From NCBI GenBank assembly GCA_020629035.1, contig JAHDEC010000003.1:183983-247982 (forward strand): DNA of 64,000 nucleotides, in the 5' to 3' direction. The position numbers and the translations under genes are program-made. The stretch is from Saprospiraceae bacterium (GTDB lineage Bacteria > Bacteroidota > Bacteroidia > Chitinophagales > Saprospiraceae). Below, piece by piece: positions 54,067 through 62,957 of the stretch. A model generated the notes under the pieces. That model had not been told where the DNA came from, ran no database searches, and worked only from the letters and a program-made list of their open reading frames with translations. How positions within the stretch are numbered: the first letter of the stretch is position 1; every line of letters begins with the position of its first letter.

Positions 54067-54784
54067 TATACATGCAAGTTTGTTTTTTGTCAGTCTTATA
54101 GTCCTGATTCTAGGACTAGGATCTTGTACAACAGATCCAATAGTAATTGAGATACCCGCAGAAGCCGAAATGGAAGATAGCCTATCGATCATAAATATTA
54201 TGGAAACTGATCTCTGCGAAACAGGTGTTGTATCTTTTGAGAGAGAGGTTTTGCCTATTTTGGTTTCAAGTTGTGCACATGCCGGATGTCATGATGAAGC
54301 ATCGGCTCAGGGTTTAAAAATTTTGACAGAATTTGAAACCATTATGTATCATGTAAGTCCTAATGAGCCTACATTTAGTTCCTTGTATCTGGCAGTATCA
54401 TCGGACCCTGTTTATATGCCTCCTTCTCCTAGAGTGCCGTTAAATGAGGGGCAAATACAACGGATTGAAGAATGGATTATTCAAGGAGCAGAAAATACCA
54501 TGTGTAACACTCCTTGCTCAAGTACTGATCGTTCGTTTAACAATGATATTTTTCCTTTAATCCAAAATCACTGTATAGGTTGTCATCAACCAAACAACGC
54601 CTTAGGTGGGATTAGTTTGATAGATTACGAATCCATTGCAAACTTGGCCATGAGTGGTGATTTATTGGCTGCGATCAGTCACGAGGTTGGTTATTCACCA
54701 ATGCCTAAATTGTTAAATAAACTTACGGATTGTCAAATAGGACAAATACAAAATTGGATTGTAGAAGGTGCTCAAAATAATTAA
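54059..54784 (+). CDS. Lipoprotein with two unusual cytochrome c motifs
   Basis: 241 residues. Lipobox Gly-Ser-Cys23. Two haem-type modules: SSCAHAGCHDEAS has C-x4-C-H and NHCIGCHQPNN has the usual C-x2-C-H; each is followed by a long Asp/Asn-rich stretch ending in G-Q-I-Q-(R/N)-I-(E/Q)-(E/N)-W-I-(I/V)-(Q/E)-G-A. This is the Bacteroidota surface type often called Planctomycete cytochrome C-like. The C-x4-C-H form is known in some families but departs from the textbook C-x2-C-H. It overlaps the diheme gene by 8 bases; the next gene starts 1 base after its stop. Confidence 0.82.
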   Translation: MNNIHASLFFVSLIVLILGLGSCTTDPIVIEIPAEAEMEDSLSIINIMETDLCETGVVSFEREVLPILVSSCAHAGCHDEASAQGLKILTEFETIMYHVSPNEPTFSSLYLAVSSDPVYMPPSPRVPLNEGQIQRIEEWIIQGAENTMCNTPCSSTDRSFNNDIFPLIQNHCIGCHQPNNALGGISLIDYESIANLAMSGDLLAAISHEVGYSPMPKLLNKLTDCQIGQIQNWIVEGAQNN

Positions 54785-54785
54785 T

Positions 54786-55163
54786 ATGAATCGATTTATT
54801 TTTCTCTGTTTTAGTTTGCTTTTTACGGCCTGTTATTATGATAACAAAGAAGATTTATATGACTATATAGAAGTCGAAGGCGGTGAAAATGAATGTGAGT
54901 TTTCGGATGTTTCGTATAGTATGGATTTGAAGGCCATTTTTGATTTAAATTGCAATAATGCATGCCATAATTCAGCTAATCAGTTTGGAGGAGTCATCCT
55001 AGAGAGTCATGGGGCAGTGACCTCTTTTCTTGCTGATGGAACCTTGATGGGAGTCATTAAACACGAAGATGGTTTCTCTCCGATGCCGCCGAGTGGGAAA
55101 TTGACTGATTGCGAAATCGATAAGATTCAGTTTTGGATAAATGATGGTGCTCCAAATAATTAA
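54786..55163 (+). CDS. Lipoprotein with one cytochrome-like C-x3-C-H motif
   Basis: 125 residues from the ATG at 54786; the frame is open to a GTG at 54768 that lies inside the previous gene. Lipobox ends at Cys16 (Phe-Thr-Ala-Cys). The motif is C-N-N-A-C-H, then FGGVILES and a C-terminal GKLTDCEIDKIQFWINDGAPNN, the same tail motif as the previous protein. It is probably a smaller single-haem relative. Confidence 0.78.
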   Translation: MNRFIFLCFSLLFTACYYDNKEDLYDYIEVEGGENECEFSDVSYSMDLKAIFDLNCNNACHNSANQFGGVILESHGAVTSFLADGTLMGVIKHEDGFSPMPPSGKLTDCEIDKIQFWINDGAPNN

Positions 55164-55166
55164 GCT

Positions 55167-56021
55167 ATGAAGAGAATTATAAATAGTTTGTGTCTTTTGT
55201 TTTTATTTCCATTGGCCAATGTTGCTCAAGAAGTAAATGCCGTGTATGCTGAAAACACCTTTGAAAATACTCGAGTTGTGGTAGGTCATTCGATAGAAAC
55301 CTTACAAGAAGGTGATTTAGACTTTCTTATATCACATAAATTTGGAAGGGTAAATCAAGGTGCCTATGAGTTTTTTGGCTTAGACCAAGCGATCATAAGG
55401 TTAGGCTTTGATTATGGCATTAAGCAATGGCTAAATGTGGGTGTTGGCCGTTCATCATTAAATAAAATGCTAGATGGTTTTATTAAAGTCAAGTTTTTAC
55501 AACAACAAACTGGGGCCAAAAACATACCTGTTAGCATCACTGGAATTTCTACTATTGCCTATAATACATTAAAAAACTTCAATGAGTTAGAACCTTTGGT
55601 TTGGCAAAATAGACTGAGTTATTGTCATCAAATAATGGTCGCTCGGCAATTTAACGAACGTTTGTCTATCCAAGTAGCACCCAGTTTATGCCATTATAAT
55701 TTAGTAGATACTAGACAGTTATCCAATGATGTTTTTTCTGTAGGCATTGCTGGAAAATATCAATTGCTCAAGGCGATGGCCTTTAAATTTGAGTACATCT
55801 ATACCTTCGAAAATCAATTGCTAGATTCAAGGACAAACTCACTAGCTCTTGGCTTTGATTTTGATACAGGGAGTCATGTTTTCCAAACTCATTTATCAAA
55901 CTCAGGCGGATTAATCGAATCTGCATTTATAGGTGATACCACAGGAAAATGGTTAAAAGGAGATGTTCATTTAGGATTTACCATAAGTCGAGTATTTAGA
56001 TTAAAGGGGAGAAGGTATTAA
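55167..56021 (+). CDS. DUF5777 family outer-membrane beta-barrel protein
   Basis: 284 residues, signal peptide ending Asn-Val-Ala before Gln. The body is alternating strands (FLISHKFGRVNQGAYEFFGL, RLGFDYGIKQWLNVGVG, HLGFTISRVFRL). This fits DUF5777-type barrels that accompany c-type cytochromes in Bacteroidota. It follows the haem lipoproteins by 3 bases and closes that operon. Inference: the barrel helps anchor or move electrons or a metal at the outer membrane. Confidence 0.8.
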   Translation: MKRIINSLCLLFLFPLANVAQEVNAVYAENTFENTRVVVGHSIETLQEGDLDFLISHKFGRVNQGAYEFFGLDQAIIRLGFDYGIKQWLNVGVGRSSLNKMLDGFIKVKFLQQQTGAKNIPVSITGISTIAYNTLKNFNELEPLVWQNRLSYCHQIMVARQFNERLSIQVAPSLCHYNLVDTRQLSNDVFSVGIAGKYQLLKAMAFKFEYIYTFENQLLDSRTNSLALGFDFDTGSHVFQTHLSNSGGLIESAFIGDTTGKWLKGDVHLGFTISRVFRLKGRRY

Positions 56022-56051
56022 TGCTTGGCTAAGCAGTTTTGTGTTCAATTA

Positions 56052-56082
56052 TTTGAGGTTCTTGGAATAAATCTTTATTTTG
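56052..56082 (+). promoter_or_regulatory. Candidate promoter of the S41 peptidase gene
   Basis: TTTG at 56052-56055, a 19-base spacer, then TTATTTTG at 56075-56082. This matches the Bacteroidota TTTG-N19-TAnnTTTG layout with one mismatch in the -7 box. The ATG follows 19 bases later at 56102. Confidence 0.5.
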
Positions 56083-56101
56083 ACTCAAACTTATATGCGC
56101 A

Positions 56102-57583
56102 ATGAGACATTCCATTAATATCATTTTCAGCTTAGTATCACTTTTTTGCTTTACTACTTTACAAGCCCAGGACTTTAAAACAATATCTGCTAAAAAACAA
56201 CAGAAGGATTGGAAGCAATTAAAACACTTGATCGAAGCCCATCCTGATCCCTACAGACATCATACGGAAGCATTCGTCCAAGGTTTTATTAATGATAAGA
56301 TAGAATCGGCTGTAACAGAAATAGATGAATTACTTTTTTACAAGCAAATAAGTCAAGCAATTGCATTGCTGAAAGATGGGCATACTTCGGTTTATTTATC
56401 TGAGAATTTTGAAAAAAGTTTAAGGGATAGCTATGGGATGTTTCCTTTGAAAGTTTACTTGAATAATCAGCATGAATTATATGTGATTGACACATATGAT
56501 GACTCTGTCACCATCCCTAAAGGTTCACGCATATTAAGCATTAATGGAGTATCTGTTGATTCTTTTATAACAGCAGTAGATCCTTATGTTTCCTATGAGC
56601 GACAAGCCTTTAGAAATGTTGTTATCCAGCATACATTCAATGATTGTTTATGGTTGCATTTTGGTCGACAAAACGCGTATGATATTGAGTACTCCTCTTT
56701 AAAAACTGAGCAGGTTTCAGTGAGTAACATGAAATATAAGGACTGGAAATCGGCAACTAAAGCCAAACGAGATGAGCGAGAAAAACAAATGGTTAAAGGC
56801 AGGCCATACGCTTATGAAACATTAGATGAAAAGACAGGAATAATCAAGATATTTTCGTTTTCTGTCGAAAGTTTAGAGAAATATGACTTCTTTTTAAATA
56901 AGACATTCAAGGAAATAGCTGAAAACGATATAAAATATCTGATTATTGATGTGAGGGGTAATTTTGGTGGTTGGCCAAAAATATCTTCAGAGCTATTCCA
57001 CAGGATATCCAATCAATATTTTAAAACCACCGCTGCCTCGCAGCTAAAAGTAAGTGTGGCATATAGAGATTACTTTAAAACAAGATACCCAGATCTGGTA
57101 CATCACCTAGTTAATAATCATTATACAAGCAGCATACACGGCATCAATATTATGGCCGTAATGAAAGAAAAAATCGGTCAATTAGTTACTGAAACAGATG
57201 AATTTAATGAACCTCCATCTGAGAGGAATTATGAGTTTGAAGGAAAAGTTTTCTTGTTAACTGACCGTAACTCATATTCGGCGGCCTCTAATTTTGCTGC
57301 AACCTTTAAATGCTATCAGATGGGAACGATAATAGGCGAAGAAACAGGTGGTACCCATATCTTTCACGCCAATGCTTTTAATGAAAAATTAGGCGGCTCT
57401 CAATTTAGCGTCAGAATGGCATCTACCAAAGTATTTGCTACTTGTTATGACCAGGCAGATGATGGCATTAAACCACATATAGCCTTTTCCCCAAGCACCA
57501 TAGATGTGATTAATGATTTTGATTCGCAATTAAATTACGCTCTGAGGATCATTAAGAAGATCGAAAAAGAGCTTAAAGAATAG
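56102..57583 (+). CDS. Secreted S41 family peptidase
   Basis: 493 residues, signal peptide ending Leu-Gln-Ala before Gln. Catalytic region: YLIIDVRGNFGGWPKI (oxyanion-like), FLLTDRNSYSAASNFAATFKCYQMG (Ser in NSYSAAS) and GEETGGTHIFH. The N-terminal half is helical and has a PDZ-like piece (IPKGSRILSINGVSVDSF). S41 peptidases (CtpA/tricorn-like) process exported proteins. Catalytic Ser is present; a matching Lys position was not pinned down. It stands alone with its own promoter. Confidence 0.86.
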   Translation: MRHSINIIFSLVSLFCFTTLQAQDFKTISAKKQQKDWKQLKHLIEAHPDPYRHHTEAFVQGFINDKIESAVTEIDELLFYKQISQAIALLKDGHTSVYLSENFEKSLRDSYGMFPLKVYLNNQHELYVIDTYDDSVTIPKGSRILSINGVSVDSFITAVDPYVSYERQAFRNVVIQHTFNDCLWLHFGRQNAYDIEYSSLKTEQVSVSNMKYKDWKSATKAKRDEREKQMVKGRPYAYETLDEKTGIIKIFSFSVESLEKYDFFLNKTFKEIAENDIKYLIIDVRGNFGGWPKISSELFHRISNQYFKTTAASQLKVSVAYRDYFKTRYPDLVHHLVNNHYTSSIHGINIMAVMKEKIGQLVTETDEFNEPPSERNYEFEGKVFLLTDRNSYSAASNFAATFKCYQMGTIIGEETGGTHIFHANAFNEKLGGSQFSVRMASTKVFATCYDQADDGIKPHIAFSPSTIDVINDFDSQLNYALRIIKKIEKELKE

Positions 57584-57679
57584 GGGATTATCCTAAAGTT
57601 CGTTAATCCTTCTTAAGGAAGATTTAAATTTTTGACTTAAGCTTCTTGCTAGCTTACATTTAAAGGTAAATGCAATATT

Positions 57680-58150
57680 ATGAGAACGATTTCAGTGTTT
57701 ACCTCACTTCTACTTTTTGTTGTTCTATTTACAGCTTGTGATCCTGATATAGATGGATGTACAGTTTGGGCTTCACACAATTATAACCCAGAAGCAAATT
57801 TTGATGATGGTTCTTGTGACCTCTGGAGAAATAAATTTATTGGAGCTTATGATGCTTTTGAAACTTGTTCAGGCTTTTATGATTATCAACTAGGAATCAA
57901 TGAAGGGATTATAGATTTTGATCACATAATCCTAAATAATTTTGGGGATTTTGGTGTAAACCTTAGTGCACGTGTACAAGGTGATGCCATTTTCATTGAC
58001 AACCAGTCCTTTGGTCTTGGAAATGGTGCATTTCTAGAGATTTGGAATGCAATTGGCAAGTACGAGCCCAATGGAGATGTCATAATTAACTATGAATATG
58101 CCCTAGATGGCTTACCTGATATCTGCTCTATTAGAGCTCAACCGTTTTAA
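57680..58150 (+). CDS. Small lipoprotein with NYNPEA/DDGSCD motif
   Basis: 156 residues, lipobox ending at Cys20 (Phe-Thr-Ala-Cys). Contains HNYNPEANFDDGSCDLW, the short calcium-binding-like motif found in many Bacteroidota secreted proteins. The remainder is strands with no recognised domain. The terminator at 58152 lies directly after it. Confidence 0.7.
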   Translation: MRTISVFTSLLLFVVLFTACDPDIDGCTVWASHNYNPEANFDDGSCDLWRNKFIGAYDAFETCSGFYDYQLGINEGIIDFDHIILNNFGDFGVNLSARVQGDAIFIDNQSFGLGNGAFLEIWNAIGKYEPNGDVIINYEYALDGLPDICSIRAQPF

Positions 58151-58151
58151 T

Positions 58152-58188
58152 AAAAAAAGGTACAGATTTTCTTTCTGTACCTTTTTTT
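58152..58188. terminator. Bidirectional terminator
   Basis: A perfect 15-bp inverted repeat (58152-58166 with 58174-58188), 7-base loop, with T runs in both directions. It lies between the convergent lipoprotein and SCP2 genes. Confidence 0.92.
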
Positions 58189-58194
58189 ATTCTT

Positions 58195-58488
58195 CTAGAT
58201 CAGCGATTGGATTTTCATAGCGACTCCCATATCACCACTAATTTTGATTTTCCCAGACATAAGTGCCATCATTGGGTTTATGTCCCCTTTAGCAAGTTTC
58301 ATGAAGTTCTCAGGTGTCATAGTAATAGTACAGTCTGCATCTTTATCATCTACAGATACTATATTTTTTTCTCCGGTACCATCTATATAGACCTTTTCGT
58401 CTCCAAAATCAAATTTCAGTGTGCTACCAATTGCGTTAGCTCCATCTGCTCTTTGTTGAATGCCATCAACTACTGATTGGATATCCAT
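58195..58488 (-). CDS. SCP2 sterol-binding-domain protein
   Basis: 97 residues, a single SCP2 domain: KFDFGDEKVYIDGTGE, DADCTITMTPENFMKLAKGDINPMMALMSGKIKISGDMGVAMKIQ. It binds lipids or acyl-CoA in a hydrophobic tunnel. It stands alone between the bidirectional terminator and the divergent biotin carrier gene. Confidence 0.9.
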   Translation of the reverse strand: MDIQSVVDGIQQRADGANAIGSTLKFDFGDEKVYIDGTGEKNIVSVDDKDADCTITMTPENFMKLAKGDINPMMALMSGKIKISGDMGVAMKIQSLI

Positions 58489-58577
58489 AATATTTTTATT
58501 TTTTCAAGTTTAAAAGTATTAGAATAACAACATTTTTTCCCCATAAGTTCGATAAAAAATAGAGAGATTTCTTTTAG

Positions 58578-58585
58578 TATTTTTG
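58578..58585 (+). promoter_or_regulatory. Candidate -7 box of the biotin carrier/carboxylase operon
   Basis: TATTTTTG, an exact match to TAnnTTTG, 21 bases before the ATG at 58607. I see no clear TTTG at the usual -33 distance. Confidence 0.5.
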
Positions 58586-58606
58586 CAAGGTTATATATCA
58601 ATTAGC

Positions 58607-59089
58607 ATGACGAAAAAATATCAACTAAAGATTTCAGATTGGTCTCAAAAATTAGGAGAAAAAGATCTAGCTGATTTTAATGCAATCCCAATGGGTGAAG
58701 ATCAATTTCATGTTTTGCAAGATGGCCTAAAATATCAGGTGAATATCTTAGCAAGGGATTACAATAGAAAGCTATACGTCTTATCTATTAATGATACCAC
58801 ATTCGAGGTTTCCATTGCGGATGAATATGACCAGCAGGTGGAATCTATGGGCCTATCTAAGGTTGTAGTTCAGGCATTGACCCATTTAAAAGCACCTATG
58901 CCCGGTCTTGTGCTGGATATATTGGTTAAACCTGGCGATAGCATAAATGAAGGGGATAATTTATTGATTTTGGAGGCGATGAAAATGGAGAATATCATTA
59001 AATCTCCAGGAGATGTTATTATTAAATCAATAAATATATCTAAAGGGGAGGCAGTAGAAAAAGCGCAAGTTCTAATAGAATTCGAATAA
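58607..59089 (+). CDS. Biotin carboxyl carrier protein of an acyl-CoA carboxylase
   Basis: 160 residues from the ATG at 58607 (the open frame to 58583 is within the leader, upstream of the expected start). The C-terminal ~70 residues are a biotinyl domain: KAPMPGLVLDILVKPGD and the biotin site LEAMKMENI. It carries CO2 as carboxybiotin between the carboxylase subunit and a carboxyltransferase. It is followed 8 bases later by the biotin carboxylase gene. Confidence 0.93.
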   Translation: MTKKYQLKISDWSQKLGEKDLADFNAIPMGEDQFHVLQDGLKYQVNILARDYNRKLYVLSINDTTFEVSIADEYDQQVESMGLSKVVVQALTHLKAPMPGLVLDILVKPGDSINEGDNLLILEAMKMENIIKSPGDVIIKSINISKGEAVEKAQVLIEFE

Positions 59090-59097
59090 GTCTTATT

Positions 59098-60531
59098 ATG
59101 AAAAAAATATTGATAGCAAATCGGGGTGAAATTGCCTTACGAATAATGAGAACTGCGAAAGCTATGGGAATCTCGACAGTAGCCGTTTATTCGGAAGTTG
59201 ATCGAAATGCCCCTTTTGTTGCTTATGCTGATGAAGCTTATTTGTTAGGTCCAGCACCTAGTAGTGAGTCCTACTTAAAGCAGGAAAAAATTATATCTAT
59301 AGCACTAAAGAGTAAATGTCAAGGAATACATCCAGGATATGGATTTTTAAGCGAAAATGCCACATTTGCCGAAGCGGTTTCAAAAGCGGGCATAAAATTT
59401 ATCGGACCCAGTATCCATTCTATAAATGTTATGGGAAGTAAATTGGCCGCTAAAGATGCTGTAAAAATGTATGACATTCCTATGGTTCCTGGAACAGACA
59501 AAGCGATAAACGACATTGGAAAAGCAAAAGAGAAGGCCGCTGCAATAGGATATCCTATCTTGATTAAAGCATCAGCAGGAGGTGGAGGTAAAGGCATGCG
59601 TGTGGTCGAAGCCGCTGAAGATTTTGAAGAGCAAATGCAAAGGGCAGTGAGTGAGGCCGAATCATCATTTGGAGATGGATCAGTATTTATAGAAAAATAC
59701 ATAAGTGCGCCTAGGCACATAGAAATCCAAGTACTAGCAGATAGTCATGGAAATGTTGTGCATTTATTTGAGCGAGAATGTAGCATACAACGTCGACACC
59801 AAAAAGTGGTAGAAGAAGCACCCTCAGCTGTATTAACACCAGCACTGAGGAAGGCTATGGGACAAGCAGCCATCAATGTGGCAAAATCATGTGAGTATGA
59901 AGGAGCAGGAACTGTCGAGTTCTTGTTGGATGAAGAAAATAAGTTCTATTTTTTAGAAATGAATACGAGGCTACAGGTAGAGCACCCGGTGACTGAAATG
60001 ATCACTGGTGTGGATTTGGTAGCGGAACAGATAAAGGTAGCTAGGGGAGAGCATCTTGATTTTACTCAAGAAGATTTAAGTATTAATGGTCATGCATTAG
60101 AATTAAGAGTTTATGCAGAAGATCCCTTAAATAAGTTTTTACCGTCCATAGGTACACTAACAAGATATAGTAAACCAGTAGGTGAAGGCATTAGAGTAGA
60201 TGATGGATTTCGGGAAGGTATGGACATTCCTATTCATTATGATCCTATGATTGCAAAGCTTGTAGTTTACGCTCCCAATCGAGCGGCAGCAATCAGTAAA
60301 ATGAAGTTAGCCATTAACAATTATAAGATTGAAGGAATCGAAACGACCTTAGGTTTTGGACAATTTGTAATGACTCATGAAGCTTTTATAAGTGGGAATA
60401 TCGACACAAATTTTGTGAAGAAATATTATCATGAAGCGGGTCGGTCACAGCATATGAAGACGGAAAAAGAAATAGCGGCAAAAATGGCGCTTAGTTTATT
60501 ATTAAAAGACCAAAAGAAATTAAGGTTTTAA
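59098..60531 (+). CDS. accC: Biotin carboxylase subunit
   Basis: 477 residues. KKILIANRGEIALRIMRTAK, GVHPGYGFLSENA-type (CQGIHPGYGFLSENATFAEA), ASAGGGGKGMRVV (ATP site), HIEIQVLADSHGNVVHLFERECSIQRRHQKVVEEAPS, and EMNTRLQVEHPVTEM. All ATP-grasp signatures are intact. It carboxylates the biotin of the preceding carrier protein. It may serve acetyl-CoA or propionyl-CoA carboxylase; no carboxyltransferase gene is in the window. Confidence 0.95.
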   Translation: MKKILIANRGEIALRIMRTAKAMGISTVAVYSEVDRNAPFVAYADEAYLLGPAPSSESYLKQEKIISIALKSKCQGIHPGYGFLSENATFAEAVSKAGIKFIGPSIHSINVMGSKLAAKDAVKMYDIPMVPGTDKAINDIGKAKEKAAAIGYPILIKASAGGGGKGMRVVEAAEDFEEQMQRAVSEAESSFGDGSVFIEKYISAPRHIEIQVLADSHGNVVHLFERECSIQRRHQKVVEEAPSAVLTPALRKAMGQAAINVAKSCEYEGAGTVEFLLDEENKFYFLEMNTRLQVEHPVTEMITGVDLVAEQIKVARGEHLDFTQEDLSINGHALELRVYAEDPLNKFLPSIGTLTRYSKPVGEGIRVDDGFREGMDIPIHYDPMIAKLVVYAPNRAAAISKMKLAINNYKIEGIETTLGFGQFVMTHEAFISGNIDTNFVKKYYHEAGRSQHMKTEKEIAAKMALSLLLKDQKKLRF

Positions 60532-60542
60532 TACAGTAAGGA

Positions 60543-61478
60543 ATGAAAAGAATACTTATAACTGGCGCGGCTGGATTTTTAGGCTCCCATCTTTGCGATA
60601 GGTTTATTGCAGAAAATTACGAAGTGATTGGGATGGATAACTTACTCACTGGAAGTATGGATAACATAGCTCATTTGATGCCTAATCAGCACTTTTCATT
60701 CTATCATCACGATGTAACTAAATTTGTGCATGTTCCGGGAGAGTTAGATTATATACTGCATTTTGCTTCACCTGCTAGTCCGATTGATTATCTAAAAATG
60801 CCAATACAGACCCTGAAGGTAGGCAGTTTAGGTACTCATAATTTATTGGGGCTAGCTAAAGCAAAGAATGCTCGTTTTATGATAGCATCTACTTCAGAGG
60901 TATATGGAGATCCCCTCGTCCACCCTCAGCCCGAAGAATACTGGGGGAACGTCAACCCAATCGGACCCAGAGGAGTCTATGATGAGGCAAAAAGATTTCA
61001 AGAAGCTATGACTATGGCCTATCATACCTATCATGAACTAGAAACAAGGATAGTTAGAATATTTAATACTTATGGACCTAGAATGAGGGTGGATGATGGC
61101 AGAGCATTGCCTGCATTTTTTAGTCAAGCGATTAGGGGAGAAGATATTACTGTTTTTGGCGATGGCAGCCAGACTAGATCTTTTTGTTATGTGAGTGATT
61201 TAGTTGAAGGCATTTTTAGATTACTGCATGCAGACTATAGTTTACCTATAAATATTGGAAATCCAAATGAAATAACTATCAAGCAAGCAGCAGAAGAAGT
61301 CTTGGGTTTAGTTAACTCATCCTCAGTTCTAAGCTATCTAGATTTACCTAAAGATGATCCAAAAGTTCGTCAACCAGACATTTCTAAAGCGAAGAATATA
61401 TTGAATTGGGCTCCCAAGATTTCAAGAGAGGAAGGCTTTCGCCTGACCTATGATTACTTTAAGAAGGTTGTAAAATGA
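60543..61478 (+). CDS. UDP-glucuronate decarboxylase-like extended SDR
   Basis: 311 residues. NAD motif [10 protein letters not shown] (residues 8-17), [58 protein letters not shown] (catalytic Y-x-x-x-K) and [19 protein letters not shown]. This is the UXS family, which turns UDP-glucuronate into UDP-xylose for surface polysaccharide. It lies 11 bases after the biotin carboxylase gene on the same strand, and its stop abuts that of the convergent T9SS gene. Confidence 0.92.
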   Translation: MKRILITGAAGFLGSHLCDRFIAENYEVIGMDNLLTGSMDNIAHLMPNQHFSFYHHDVTKFVHVPGELDYILHFASPASPIDYLKMPIQTLKVGSLGTHNLLGLAKAKNARFMIASTSEVYGDPLVHPQPEEYWGNVNPIGPRGVYDEAKRFQEAMTMAYHTYHELETRIVRIFNTYGPRMRVDDGRALPAFFSQAIRGEDITVFGDGSQTRSFCYVSDLVEGIFRLLHADYSLPINIGNPNEITIKQAAEEVLGLVNSSSVLSYLDLPKDDPKVRQPDISKAKNILNWAPKISREEGFRLTYDYFKKVVK

Positions 61479-62891
61479 TTACTCAACAACTAACAAGCTA
61501 GAAAATAGACTATCCTGGCTTTTAACTAAAATTGTGTATTCACCTTTTGAAAGAGACTGTATATCTATTTTTTCATGTTGGTCAATATTGTTTTTTGTCA
61601 AAACCTTTTGTCCAGTTACTGAATAAATGGCTAAGCTTGAATGTTGACTCATGGCTTGTTCGATGCTAAAGTAATCAGTTGTTGGATTCGGATAAATGCT
61701 TAATGGTAAGGTGTTCTTGCTTGTCTCTACTGAAGAAATAAATTCAAAATTTCCTAACTTATTAATGAAGCCATTGATCGTGCCAAAAGAAGTATTTTGG
61801 AATACTATAAATCCTGATATGACTAGATTGTTGTTTTCATCCACGTTCATATTTAGTAAAGCAGCATTCTCCACCAAATCGGTTCCGTCATTGGCCTGAA
61901 TGATATCTTTTAGATAGATAGTCCTCACAAAGCTGAGATCTTTTTCTAAAACAGTTATGGCCGGCCAGTTTTCTTCTTGAGCTTGACCCAGTACATAGAT
62001 TCTATCTTCCACTACTTTTACTTCTTCTATAAACTTTAAGTATTGTGTGATCTCAAAAGTGTTTATGATTGATTGGTCATCTAGATTAGCTAAACTGAGT
62101 TGTATGTCATTTGATTCTGCATTGCCTTGTGGAATGAAAGCAACTTCGTTAGCTGATACCTTTGCGGATGCGACACCGGATATAAATCCAGGTATCTGAC
62201 TCGGATAAGCACCATCTTTTATAATTTCTCCTTCAGGGCTGAAGGTGTAGCCGTTGACTTCATTTTCATTTTCGCTGTTGACTAGCCATAGTTGGATTTG
62301 ACCTTGATCGTCTATAGATGTATGGCTTTCAAAAAGAGCAAATACAGCATTTTCGATAGGCGTTTCCCATATTACCTCAAAGTTTCGATCCATTTTGGAA
62401 ACCAATATTGCATCTGATAAAAAATCATAGTAAATAGCTAAGAGGTTGCCATCTTGAGTTAACAATAAGTCATTAATATCATATAAATCTTTGGTAATGC
62501 TTTGGATAATCTGACCATTCTGGTCGACCTCTGTGATACTACCATAGATACTTATATTGGAAGTAGAACTGGTGGCAAAAAAGAATGATCCATCTAATTC
62601 TACCACAGCAATACCTATATCAAGTCGAATGGCTTGTGGTGGGCTAATGGCGTAAAATTGTTCCCAAGTTAAGTTACCATTTTCATCAAATTTTATGAGG
62701 GCAGCATCTTGTGAGAGGGTGTCTAAATTTTCTGTATTCTTGGTTCCTACGGCTAAAAATCCACCATCAGATGTTTTAATTAATTCATGGCTTTCGTCGT
62801 ATCGGTCACTGAAAATGGGAGATATCCAGTATTCTTGAGCGATGACAACATTGGTAAATAACAATAGTAAAGCACTATAAATGATTTTCAT
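61479..62891 (-). CDS. Secreted T9SS cargo protein
   Basis: 470 residues. Signal peptide ends Val-Ile-Ala before Gln (~18). The middle is propeller-like repeated strands (SDGGFLAVGTKN, DGSFFFATSS, DGNLLAIYYDFLSD, ENNLVISGFI). The last ~75 residues are a T9SS sorting domain (LSIYPNPTTDYFS, then SKGEYTILVKSQDSLFSSLLVVE). It looks like the gene at 29415-31077. Intact here. Confidence 0.85.
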   Translation of the reverse strand: MKIIYSALLLLFTNVVIAQEYWISPIFSDRYDESHELIKTSDGGFLAVGTKNTENLDTLSQDAALIKFDENGNLTWEQFYAISPPQAIRLDIGIAVVELDGSFFFATSSTSNISIYGSITEVDQNGQIIQSITKDLYDINDLLLTQDGNLLAIYYDFLSDAILVSKMDRNFEVIWETPIENAVFALFESHTSIDDQGQIQLWLVNSENENEVNGYTFSPEGEIIKDGAYPSQIPGFISGVASAKVSANEVAFIPQGNAESNDIQLSLANLDDQSIINTFEITQYLKFIEEVKVVEDRIYVLGQAQEENWPAITVLEKDLSFVRTIYLKDIIQANDGTDLVENAALLNMNVDENNNLVISGFIVFQNTSFGTINGFINKLGNFEFISSVETSKNTLPLSIYPNPTTDYFSIEQAMSQHSSLAIYSVTGQKVLTKNNIDQHEKIDIQSLSKGEYTILVKSQDSLFSSLLVVE

Positions 62892-62920
62892 AAGTTGGTT
62901 TTTCCAAAAGTTTAGTTTTA

Positions 62921-62957
62921 AAAAATAAAAGCTTAATCGATAAGCGTTTTATTTTTT
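62921..62957 (-). terminator. Terminator overlapping glycosyltransferase stop
   Basis: A hairpin (62921-62935 with 62941-62957, one bulged base, 5-base loop) that includes the stop codon at 62933-62935. On the minus strand it is followed by a T-rich run, so transcription of the glycosyltransferase gene should end inside the tail. Confidence 0.6.
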
